NCBI GenBank assembly: GCA_026127935.1
Contig: JAJSLL010000015.1
Span: forward strand, 1-42,470
Length of the DNA: 42,470 nucleotides
Source: Thermoplasmatales archaeon
Lineage (GTDB): Archaea; Thermoplasmatota; Thermoplasmata; Thermoplasmatales; GCA-001856825
Direction: 5' to 3'
Numbering within the stretch: position 1 is the first letter of the stretch; each line of letters begins with the position of its first letter. The position numbers and the translations under genes are program-made. The notes beneath the pieces are model-generated. The model was not told the DNA's origin. It made no database searches and saw nothing but the letters and a program-made list of their open reading frames with translations. Positions 17,362 to 24,802 of this stretch are shown in pieces.

Positions 17362-18324
17362 CTACGTTCCGACAGATATCACAATTGTGTCTCCCCTCGA
17401 GACTTTTTCAAAAACTGCAGATACTGTGACCATACCTGACTCGGACCCGGTCCTCTTAACAATCATCGGATCAATGACTTTAAATCCATCCATCATCCTT
17501 TTCTTGACTTCAGCGTCAGTTCCTCTTTGAACCACACAGTATATCTTCAGGACGTCCACATTAGAAGAAATGAGTAGCTTAATTGGTCCTTTATCAAATT
17601 TATAACGGTAATTCAAGAAGAGATTCTTTTCGTCCATTTTATGCAACGGTTTATTCAAAGTAATTGTGAGTCCTGTCTGTCCTGCAAAGGAGTAGACAAT
17701 GTTTTCCTTCGACAAAGGAATACTTCCAGTTTCATCGAAGGCAATCAAATTTATCTGGTCCGGAGAATCAACAACTCCAACTGGAAGTGGCAGCGGCATC
17801 CCAGTTACAACTTTAAGTCCAGAATTTATAACGTGGGCGAATACCGCAACAGAAGGTACCTCTTTAGTGAAATCGAAAGCCACGGACATCGTGTTCACTT
17901 TCGTTTCTTGTGCGGATGGGTCTTCTGTTTTCCTGCTATAGTAGTATGAACTTCCTTCTGTCCTTCGGTTGATGAGATCCAGTTTCAATAGCTTCTTGAT
18001 GTTCCTGTGGATTGTAGTAGGACCTATTGGTCTGCCATAGACGTTTTCGAGCATTGATTTTATATCTTTGAACCCAAATTCCTTCCCATTAATTCTCTTG
18101 TAAAGAATCTCTTGAAGAGAGTCTGCTATGGAATTGTTTGTGATTGAATTGAGTCGACTTTCAGATCCGGTGACAACATCTTTTCTAAAAAAGTGCGACG
18201 TGCCGTCTGAATGAATGAATCGACTATAATGGTAAGTTTTTCCCTTAGACTTTGTTACATAATTTATCTTTCTCGCCTGCCCACCGCACACTTGGCACTC
18301 GCTTTGAATGGATTTTCGGCCCAT
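17362..18324 (-). CDS. module protein B (copy 1): CxxC/HxxxxxH motif plus winged helix
   Basis: A 320-residue protein of no family known to me. Residues 10-44 form a putative zinc-binding unit: C10-x2-C13, then H38-x5-H44, with the same spacing as in protein A. Residues about 70-135 form a winged helix (FKDIKSMLENVYGRPIG, then TTIHRNIKKLLKLDLI and SSYYYSR). The remaining about 175 residues are beta-rich, with a conserved SFAGQTG near the middle and a basic KKRMMDGFKVIDP near the end. It matches protein B of copy 2 (32554-33486) along its whole length. It follows protein A by 45 bases on the same strand. The ATG gives the same distance to the first Cys in all four related proteins, which supports this start. 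A DNA-binding regulator with a ligand or partner domain is likely. Confidence 0.82.
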   Translation of the reverse strand: MGRKSIQSECQVCGGQARKINYVTKSKGKTYHYSRFIHSDGTSHFFRKDVVTGSESRLNSITNNSIADSLQEILYKRINGKEFGFKDIKSMLENVYGRPIGPTTIHRNIKKLLKLDLINRRTEGSSYYYSRKTEDPSAQETKVNTMSVAFDFTKEVPSVAVFAHVINSGLKVVTGMPLPLPVGVVDSPDQINLIAFDETGSIPLSKENIVYSFAGQTGLTITLNKPLHKMDEKNLFLNYRYKFDKGPIKLLISSNVDVLKIYCVVQRGTDAEVKKRMMDGFKVIDPMIVKRTGSESGMVTVSAVFEKVSRGDTIVISVGT

Positions 18325-18369
18325 CTGACAGTCAATTATTTCCTCAGATATTCAAATTTCTATTCCAAA

Positions 18370-19338
18370 TCATATGATTGACGTATTGAGAGTCCACTTG
18401 AGCTGCAGGACCGAAAATGCCTCTACATCTCGTAATGAAATGCTGTGAATATGCTTCCATTTTGGGGATCCACTCTCCGCCAAGCGGTTCGTAAGGTCTT
18501 GGGTTTCATTTCTGGAGGAAGATGTTAAGGACGCAATCAAATTGATCGGGTTGTTACCAGAAATGGTAAAATCCAGTCTCGCCATGTTAGTGGCCGACCA
18601 AATTGCAAAGTTCTGCTTCGTTTCTGGGACATAATATTCAATTCTCATTTTTCTCCTCTCTCCTGGCAAGAGAGGAATTGGGAATTTCATAAGCACCCTC
18701 TTCTCTAGAGGAGTATCTTCAAGAAGAGTTACTTTTAGATCCTTCGAATTAGAAAAGTCGAATGCCTTGTATTTCAATTCTGTGAAACTTACGCTAGTAT
18801 CTGCAGTAATTCTGAATGGCATAAATGAAATAGACCATGCGTGATCATTCCTAATCTCATACGAAAACAAGTGCTTTCTGAACATGCCATCATTTAGTAC
18901 ATCTCCTAGGAAAATTTCAATGGTATCGAATACGAAGCTAAGTCTTTTCTTATCCATAGTATTGATATAAAAGAGACTCCTCCCTCTCTTTTGCTTCTCT
19001 ACTATTCCTGCTTTTTCCAATTTGTCTAGGGCATACTGTATTGAAGTGAATCCTAAGTTTGAATATTTTTGAGCAAGATATTTTCTAACGTCGATTATTT
19101 GAAAGTCTCCGGAATTAAAGGTCTGAGAGTTTAGTAGACCTATTAACGCATCTTCAAGTTCTCCCTTTTTAATCAACCGAGAATCTGCTGAGTTTATGTT
19201 TAAATAATGAACCTTTCCTTCATGATGGTATACTAAGTATTCATAACGATTTCCTTTTCGGTTGTTCGTCCAGGAATGAGTGACCCTCGCTTTGAAACCG
19301 CATATTGGACAAACTTCCTCTTTAAAAGAACGCACCAT
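18370..19338 (-). CDS. module protein A (copy 1): CxxC/HHxxxxH motif plus winged helix
   Basis: A 322-residue protein of no family known to me. Putative zinc-binding residues are C10-x2-C13 (CPICG) and H38/H39...H44 in VYHHEGKVHYLN. A winged helix spans about 62-130 (IDVRKYLAQKYSNLGFTS, then ALDKLEKAGIVEKQKRGRSL). The about 190-residue beta-rich C-terminal domain contains YYVPETKQNFAIWSAT and ends FSVLQLKWTL. It matches copy 2 (31540-32496) throughout, including the ends. A minus-strand TATA (AATTTTTATAC, 19358-19368) is 25 nt before the ATG at 19338, so it has its own leaderless promoter; an in-frame TTG one codon earlier is less likely. It lies between the Gly-tail peptide and protein B. 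Confidence 0.83.
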   Translation of the reverse strand: MVRSFKEEVCPICGFKARVTHSWTNNRKGNRYEYLVYHHEGKVHYLNINSADSRLIKKGELEDALIGLLNSQTFNSGDFQIIDVRKYLAQKYSNLGFTSIQYALDKLEKAGIVEKQKRGRSLFYINTMDKKRLSFVFDTIEIFLGDVLNDGMFRKHLFSYEIRNDHAWSISFMPFRITADTSVSFTELKYKAFDFSNSKDLKVTLLEDTPLEKRVLMKFPIPLLPGERRKMRIEYYVPETKQNFAIWSATNMARLDFTISGNNPINLIASLTSSSRNETQDLTNRLAESGSPKWKHIHSISLRDVEAFSVLQLKWTLNTSII

Positions 19339-19404
19339 CAAACGATATTAGCATATAGTATAAAAATTAGAAAAAATGGAGGATAGTTAGAAATAATGAT
19401 TAGT

Positions 19405-19500
19405 CTATCCACCACCAAAGCTTGCCCCGCTCAAAGCATGGGTAATTGCAAAGTAAGCGACGCTTCCGAAGGCAATCACCAAAGATATCAGTTCAAACAT
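19405..19500 (-). CDS. 31-residue hydrophobic peptide ending Gly-Gly-Gly (copy 1)
   Basis: The small frame begins MFELISLVIAFGSVAYFAIT and ends SGASFGGG. It forms one membrane-length hydrophobic helix with a Glu at position 3 and a flexible Gly tail. A purine-rich AGGGGGA precedes the ATG by seven bases. After the stop come T-runs (minus strand, about 19361-19376), then the promoter of protein A, so the peptide is probably a separate short transcript. A peptide of the same design occurs at the same place in copy 2 (31383-31484). Such conservation in a duplicated locus argues that it is expressed. Role unknown: signal peptide, toxin, or membrane subunit of the module are all possible. Confidence 0.75.
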   Translation of the reverse strand: MFELISLVIAFGSVAYFAITHALSGASFGGG

Positions 19501-19550
19501 TTTTATTCCCCCTATATGTCAATTCTCATTACCTATTTCGACACTTCTAC

Positions 19551-19574
19551 AGAGTTCGAAAACTTTCGAACTCT
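19551..19574. promoter_or_regulatory. 24-bp perfect palindrome, putative operator (copy 1)
   Basis: AGAGTTCGAAA and its reverse complement are separated by two bases. The core GTTCGAA-4 nt-TTCGAAC resembles the palindrome at the same place in copy 2 (GTTAGAA-5 nt-TTCTAAC). It lies between the divergent peptide gene (start 19500, minus) and the region leading to gene C (plus). Position and conservation fit an operator, perhaps bound by A, B or C. No protein binding is proven. Confidence 0.65.
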
Positions 19575-19614
19575 CTAATAATGTTGAATTACCCCCCATG
19601 AATATTGAAAAGAA

Positions 19615-20043
19615 ATGGAATTTGACCCCTCAGGCACGGTAGCTGGACTACGAGGGACCGCGCAGCAAGAGTATGAGGTATCAAAGAATGATAATATAGC
19701 TGCACTAGCGGTAGGAGAGGATCTAGGGCTTGGGAAAGGCATCTATCGCGGGAACTTATCCCCCTCCCACGATGGAATGCCTACCCATAGCTTGTGGCCC
19801 AACAACAACAGTCTTAAAAAGCTAAGTTGGACTATAGTTCTAGACTTAAGGGTAGCCTGGGAAATGTTACACCCTACCGGTTTAGCGGATAAAACGAGAA
19901 TAAAATCAAAACGGTTTATCGACAAGCCCATGAAGGGTATAGAAAGAAGCGATTTGTTATACCAAAATCTTAAAACTAGAGAAGTTGGGTCAAGGGACCT
20001 GAAGTTGTGGAATACAAAGGAGGGAAGAGAACTTGGCAATTGA
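19615..20043 (+). other. spacer between operator and gene C; uncertain 142-codon frame
   Basis: This stretch is one open frame of 142 codons, but the protein (MEFDPSGTVAGLRGTAQQEY...) has no recognisable fold, helices or family. The DNA is unusually rich in local inverted repeats, for example CCCTC/GAGGG near 19627-19652 and AGGCAT/ATGCCT around 19738-19785, so a structured RNA or leader is as likely as a gene. The end overlaps the start of gene C by 11 bases. A strong AGGAGGG (20018-20024) stands before C, which fits C being translated from a longer transcript beginning here. The corresponding distance in copy 2 is nearly the same (about 480 against 460 bases) but no equivalent frame survives. 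Confidence 0.35.
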
Positions 20044-20467
20044 CGAAGTAGTGTATGCAAATCGTAAACTGTTGAGAGTATTGGGACAGGACAACGAAAG
20101 ATACAAAGATGACACGAAACTCATGGTTTCGCTACACAGCATCGAGTTCAGTCAGAGAAAAGAAGGCTATCTGGAAGTTGCAAATGACGTGTTCTTTTCA
20201 AACCTCATTTATTTACTGTACATAAAGAAAATAGCTGCTGGAGAGGACCTAGAGACCGCTAAAGAAAAGAACAAGTCTGTCTTGATCAAAGAACTAGAAA
20301 GGAAGAAATCCTTGGTTCTCAAAAGGTCCTCGGTCCATTCTACAGAGGCTCTTGACTGCGGGAAAACTGACAGAAAACTGGTACTGTTAAATAAGGCGAT
20401 TTCCATCCTGAAGCGAGATGAGAAAGAAACCGCATTTGGCGGCTTTGATTTTTCCAGTACAGTTTAG
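20033..20467 (+). CDS. module protein C (copy 1), small helical protein
   Basis: A 144-residue, mostly helical, highly charged protein of unknown family. Segments are IDEVVYANRKLLRVLGQDNE, EGYLEVANDVFFSNLIYLLY (the most hydrophobic part) and KLVLLNKAISILKRDEKE. The start is TTG (20033), eight bases after a strong Shine-Dalgarno AGGAGGG. It is divergent from the peptide-A-B genes. Decayed pieces of a homologue lie at the equivalent position in copy 2 (30529-30830 and 27814-27879), which shows that C is a regular member of the module and once coded for protein in both loci. Function unknown. Confidence 0.78.
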   Translation: MAIDEVVYANRKLLRVLGQDNERYKDDTKLMVSLHSIEFSQRKEGYLEVANDVFFSNLIYLLYIKKIAAGEDLETAKEKNKSVLIKELERKKSLVLKRSSVHSTEALDCGKTDRKLVLLNKAISILKRDEKETAFGGFDFSSTV

Positions 20468-20624
20468 ATTTAACTCAAAAGAACTGTATTTTTTGTCCTT
20501 ATGCAATGTATTCAAACTGCTTTTCCCCTAACTCAATTCAGTCCAAGGTGGGTCAATCATTTATTTAGATTTGAATCTATGATTTGAACTGACTTTCAGT
20601 AGCTTAAATTGTGGTCAATATCGG

Positions 20625-21392
20625 TTAGCCTTGACCAATCTTCAGTGCGGCTGTCTTGATATCCATTATTACTTCTTTGACAAGCTTCCTTGATTTCTCA
20701 AGTTGTACGGATTTAGCTGATACCTCTACCTCAAGGCAAGGTTCTCCTTTTTCGCTCAACATTGGATGTGATTTGATGTATACTTCCCCATCGTACTCGT
20801 TCATAATAGCTGTAACATAAGGGGCTAGAGTTGCCTCAAATACCCCCTTTAATAATACGGACTCCTCAAAAATGAAACTGTCTTTCAATTTGATTTCTTC
20901 CTCTATGAGTTTTAGCATCGACCGCATTTCCGCAGGCACACCTGGCAGAATGTATATTTTAGTATTTCCAACAATAAGGAAGATGCCAGGCGCAGAACCT
21001 ACCTCATTTTTAACTATCCTCGAGCCTTCGGGTATCAAAGCCATTTTTTCCCTTTCTTTGGACATTTCATGGCCCCTACTCTCGGCTCTGCTCTTTATGA
21101 TATTGTATACCCCTTCATCCAAGACCAAAGAAATTTTGAACTCTTCAGCAAACGAAGAAACTGTCATGTCATCAAATGTGGGCCCAAGTCCACCTGAAGA
21201 AACAATGACATCGCACTTCCCTATCAGGGATCTGAACCCTTCTCCAATTTCTTCTTTCACGTCCGGGACAGTCAAAACCCTGTAGACCTCATAACCAGAA
21301 AAGTAGAGCAAACGGCCTATTTCAGCTGCATTCGTGTTTACGGTTTTTCCTTTCAGAATCTCGTTTCCTATAGTAAGGACGCAAGCCCTCAT
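20625..21392 (-). CDS. CinA-like molybdopterin-binding-domain protein
   Basis: This 255-residue protein has the CinA N-terminal (MoaB/MogA-like) domain: ACVLTIGNEILKGKTVNTNA at the start, then SSGGLGPTFDDMT (about 65-77), SAPGIFL and YILPGVPAEM. The C-terminal nicotinamide-nucleotide deamidase domain of bacterial CinA is absent, as is usual for archaeal forms, so activity on nucleotides such as ADP-ribose or NMN derivatives is possible but unproven. I chose the ATG at 21392 because the family starts with M-R-A-x-V-L-T-I-G-N-E; an in-frame codon at 21452 would add 20 atypical residues. It stands alone, back to back with gene C's 3' end across a 157-base gap. Confidence 0.85.
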   Translation of the reverse strand: MRACVLTIGNEILKGKTVNTNAAEIGRLLYFSGYEVYRVLTVPDVKEEIGEGFRSLIGKCDVIVSSGGLGPTFDDMTVSSFAEEFKISLVLDEGVYNIIKSRAESRGHEMSKEREKMALIPEGSRIVKNEVGSAPGIFLIVGNTKIYILPGVPAEMRSMLKLIEEEIKLKDSFIFEESVLLKGVFEATLAPYVTAIMNEYDGEVYIKSHPMLSEKGEPCLEVEVSAKSVQLEKSRKLVKEVIMDIKTAALKIGQG

Positions 21393-21578
21393 TATCTCTA
21401 TATAGTTAGCAGAAAGATATTGATTTCTGTATTTCGAAACTGCACGGAACATGAATATTGCTAATTTTGCTTATTGGGTTCCCTTTTCAGCCCACAGCTC
21501 GTTTTCCAATACGTCTATTTTGGAATACTTAAATACTTTTGAAGTAAAAGTTTTATAACTAAAATAATTCTCCGCTGG

Positions 21579-23300
21579 ATGGAATACAAATGGACAGTTT
21601 TGGTTAACACAACTCTAGGTGGTTTGATGGGGGCCATAAACATGACTATCGTTCTTATTTCCCTGCCGACTATTTTTAGGGGTTTGAATATAGATCCAAC
21701 CGCACCCGGCGAGTTCATAATGCTGCTCTGGGTGATGATGGGGTATAGCATCATTCTAGCAACCTTGCTTGTGACATTCGGAAGGCTCTCTGACTTATAC
21801 GGTAGAACAAGATTATATACACTAGGCTTTGTGATCTTTACCGTTGGTTCTATCCTGCTATCGATAATCCCGGACGGATCTGGTAACAACGGGGCAAAGA
21901 TGTTGATAGGTTTCAGAATGGTGCAGGGTGTTGGCGGCGGATTACTCATGGTCAACAGTACTGCGCTCATAACCGATTCATTTGGTCCGAGTGAAAGGGG
22001 CCGCGCTCTAGGAATCAATCAAATATCATTCATTGCAGGTTCACTGATTGGCCTTATAGCTGGAGGGTTGCTAGCTTCGAGCAACTGGCATTTGGTTTTC
22101 ATTGTCAACATTCCATTTGCAGTAGCAGGGTCGTTATGGTCAGTGTTCAAACTCAAAGCGATCTCTAAGAAGGTGAAAGTTCCAATGGATATCGCAGGTA
22201 ACGTTGCCCTTGGCGGTGGACTAGTACTTATTAGTCTTGGCTTCACATATGCACTGGTTCCTTATGGAAATTCATCTATGGGCTGGGGAAGCCCCTGGGT
22301 CCTCGGATCGTTTGTTGTGGGAGTCGTTCTGCTTGTTGCCTTCGTTTTTCTAGAGTTAAAAGTCAAGCAGCCACTATTCGATCTGCGTTTATTCAAGATT
22401 CGCGCGTTCAATTACGGAAATTTTGCAAATTTCGTTTCATCTCTAGGAAGGGGAGCAATCATGTTTCTTGTGATTATTTGGCTCCAAGGAATTTATCTTC
22501 CACTTCACGGTTTTTCATACTCCTCCACTCCGTTCTGGGCTGGTATCTACATGCTCCCAATGATGGTCGGCTTCATAGCCCTTGGACCTGTAGGGGGAAT
22601 TCTCACGGACAAATATGGAGCTCGAGTCTTTGCCACCACAGGTATGATTATTACAGCCGTTTCTCTGTATCTCTTGACTCTTCTCCCGTACAACTTCAAT
22701 TTGTGGCAGTTTGAGGGAATTCTTTTGATGAATGGGATTGGAAGTGGGCTATTTGCTGCCCCGAATACTACAGCTGTCATGAACTCTCTACCGGAAGAAA
22801 GCAGGGGAGCTGGAAGTGGTATGAGAACCACATTCAACAATATTGGTCAGACTATAAGCATGGCAATATTCTTTTCAGTTGCCATTTCAATTTTCTCACT
22901 GAAACTACCGTCATCCCTGCTTAATACCTCCTTGTCAATAGGACTTCCATTACAGATTGCAGAAGCAATCTCGAAAATTCCTCCATCCGGAGCACTCTTT
23001 GCGGCATTCCTGGGAATTAATCCAGCTGCCAGCTTTCCATCTGCAATGTTGAATCTGATACCTCCAGCTGCATTGAACTCTCTGATGTCACTGTCATTCT
23101 TCCCCAATGCTATTGGCCCGTCATTCATGATAGGTCTGAAGGACTCTCTATACATTGCAATTTTGATGACCATAGCTGGAGCGGTACTGTCTGCCCTAAG
23201 TGGTGGAAGATATGTACACGGTGAGGGTTATACTAACGGGAAGAAAGTTACAAATGTTTCGTCTGGAAATCCTGACTCCGGTCAAAGAGGGCAGAAATGA
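21579..23300 (+). CDS. MFS multidrug exporter (DHA2, 14-TM type)
   Basis: A 573-residue major facilitator transporter of the drug:H+ antiporter-2 (EmrB/QacA) group. It has many membrane segments, the motif A region GRLSDLYGRTRLYTLG (about 64-79) and the motif C-like GSLIGLIAGG. The C-terminal tail after the last helix is hydrophilic. A TTTTATAAC (21551-21559) is centred 24 nt before the ATG, so the mRNA is leaderless. The last four bases overlap the start of a MarR regulator, so the exporter and its regulator form one operon. Export of hydrophobic compounds with proton influx is expected of the family; substrate unknown. Confidence 0.9.
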   Translation: MEYKWTVLVNTTLGGLMGAINMTIVLISLPTIFRGLNIDPTAPGEFIMLLWVMMGYSIILATLLVTFGRLSDLYGRTRLYTLGFVIFTVGSILLSIIPDGSGNNGAKMLIGFRMVQGVGGGLLMVNSTALITDSFGPSERGRALGINQISFIAGSLIGLIAGGLLASSNWHLVFIVNIPFAVAGSLWSVFKLKAISKKVKVPMDIAGNVALGGGLVLISLGFTYALVPYGNSSMGWGSPWVLGSFVVGVVLLVAFVFLELKVKQPLFDLRLFKIRAFNYGNFANFVSSLGRGAIMFLVIIWLQGIYLPLHGFSYSSTPFWAGIYMLPMMVGFIALGPVGGILTDKYGARVFATTGMIITAVSLYLLTLLPYNFNLWQFEGILLMNGIGSGLFAAPNTTAVMNSLPEESRGAGSGMRTTFNNIGQTISMAIFFSVAISIFSLKLPSSLLNTSLSIGLPLQIAEAISKIPPSGALFAAFLGINPAASFPSAMLNLIPPAALNSLMSLSFFPNAIGPSFMIGLKDSLYIAILMTIAGAVLSALSGGRYVHGEGYTNGKKVTNVSSGNPDSGQRGQK

Positions 23301-23731
23301 AGAATGAATATGCTCTCATCCTCGACCAGCTTACTTCAATGAGAAAACTGAGAAAGAAGATATTGGACGACATAAATGCGAATCTGAAAGAAATAAACTC
23401 TAGAGATTTCATAGTGTTACACAACATATGCAATGGCACGAAGGAGCCAACAATGAGTGACCTCTCCGAGTCTTCTGGTCTTTCTAATGCTCTCATAACT
23501 TCGTCCATTGATAGTCTTGAGGGTCTCAAGCTCGTGAAGAGGAAAAGGGGACCAGACAGAAGAAGCTATGTCTTGAAACTCACAGCAGATGGAATCGCTA
23601 AGTGCAAGGAAATGGAGAAATTGAAGTACAGCAGCATCAACTCCATCTTCAGCAGCATGACTGGTGAAGACATTGCAACCCTCAAAGAGATTCTAAGAAA
23701 GTTGAATGAATTGATGGAGAAATATACTTGA
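23297..23731 (+). CDS. MarR-family transcriptional regulator
   Basis: The 144-residue protein has the MarR layout: a helical N-terminus, a winged helix (TMSDLSESSGLSNALITSSI for the helix-turn-helix, then KRKRGPDRRSYVLKLTADG for the wing with the usual DRR) and a C-terminal dimer helix. Its ATG overlaps the MFS stop (ATGA). It most likely represses the exporter operon in the absence of a ligand, as many MarR proteins do; this is inferred from the operon. Confidence 0.9.
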   Translation: MKNEYALILDQLTSMRKLRKKILDDINANLKEINSRDFIVLHNICNGTKEPTMSDLSESSGLSNALITSSIDSLEGLKLVKRKRGPDRRSYVLKLTADGIAKCKEMEKLKYSSINSIFSSMTGEDIATLKEILRKLNELMEKYT

Positions 23732-23751
23732 CCTCAGGAGAACTCCTTTCA

Positions 23752-24732
23752 TCAAGATAAAGCGTTTATGAGCGAAGGTATTGACTCCTCGTAGAGATAT
23801 TCAAGACCGAAGTGTCCTTCGTCAAATTCTTTGTAATCGTGTTTTACTTTGTGCTTTTTCATTAGTTCACTCATTCCCTTCATTCCAATGTTTATCGAGA
23901 ATTCGTCTCTTTTACCTACCTGAAGGATCACTTTTTGTTGTCGAAGACTGTCTAAGCGATTTTCAAGATTTCGTAGAGGGTCAAGGAGAAGCCATCTATT
24001 CCAAACGTCCTGTCTGAAGTTGTGATATTTTAAGTCGAAAGGCAGGTCGAATCCAATCTTTGACTTATTGTTCGGGGAATAGAAAGCCGCCATTGCGAGG
24101 ACATTTATCACACCGAGATCTAAGTTATCGGGATGAGGTTTTTTATTAAAATATTTCAGAAATTGTTGTGGGTTCATTTTTTCAAGTTTTGTGATTCCTG
24201 CTGCAAAGTCTCTCACGTAACAATACTCGAATCCTGAATCCCCCGAAACATCCACAAACCCACCAAAAACATCGGGATGCTTTGTTGCCAGATTATAAGA
24301 ACCAAACCCTCCCGATGATTTCCCAAAAAGACCTATCTTCCTATTTCCATACTTGCGTTTGACAAGACCAACAACATCATTCACTATGAAGTCTTCATAA
24401 TTCCCCACGGCCGAGGAATTGACAAACTGATTGCCGTAGTAAGAGGTCATTGTATCTGGTAAGAGTATAATGAATGAGCTTGACTTCTTCTCTGAAATAG
24501 TTTCCAGAGCTCTGAAGAAATCGTGCCCGGTATATGACCGGTTCAAGAAGCTATTTGAACTCCCAAAAAAACCTGCAAGACCAATCAATACAGGGGTAGA
24601 TTCTTTAACATTTCTTTCGAGGATGATTATCTCCCGCTTTACTGGGTCTTTGAGGATATTGCCTTTAAGGCTTTCCCCCACAATTTCTAACTTCTTTACT
24701 TGAAAACGTTCTCTCCCTAAAGTAACGGGCAT
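23752..24732 (-). CDS. putative esterase (alpha/beta hydrolase)
   Basis: A 326-residue alpha/beta hydrolase of the esterase-D/putative esterase type. The nucleophile elbow is GKSSGG (GxSxG, Ser 139) in KIGLFGKSSGGFGSYNLATK. The catalytic His is in EGHFGLEYLYE (about 307), and an Asp in VGKRDEFSI (about 274) can complete the triad. The oxyanion region is near LAGFFGSSN. No signal peptide, so it is cytoplasmic. It converges with the MarR gene (20-base gap). Substrate unknown. Confidence 0.83.
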   Translation of the reverse strand: MPVTLGRERFQVKKLEIVGESLKGNILKDPVKREIIILERNVKESTPVLIGLAGFFGSSNSFLNRSYTGHDFFRALETISEKKSSSFIILLPDTMTSYYGNQFVNSSAVGNYEDFIVNDVVGLVKRKYGNRKIGLFGKSSGGFGSYNLATKHPDVFGGFVDVSGDSGFEYCYVRDFAAGITKLEKMNPQQFLKYFNKKPHPDNLDLGVINVLAMAAFYSPNNKSKIGFDLPFDLKYHNFRQDVWNRWLLLDPLRNLENRLDSLRQQKVILQVGKRDEFSINIGMKGMSELMKKHKVKHDYKEFDEGHFGLEYLYEESIPSLINALS

Positions 24733-24802
24733 GATCCACTATAAATCTGATGTGAATATCCTTTTCTCACATCGCGTAGGAGGTGGGAGAGATATTCAGG
24801 TG

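Noticed and set aside
17148-20624. Module copy 1 as an island integrated at tRNA-Arg(GCG)
   Set aside because: I looked for a second copy of the tRNA 3' end beyond gene C and found none. Only a nine-base inverted match (CCCACCTTG near 17149 and its complement near 20549) was seen, which could be chance.
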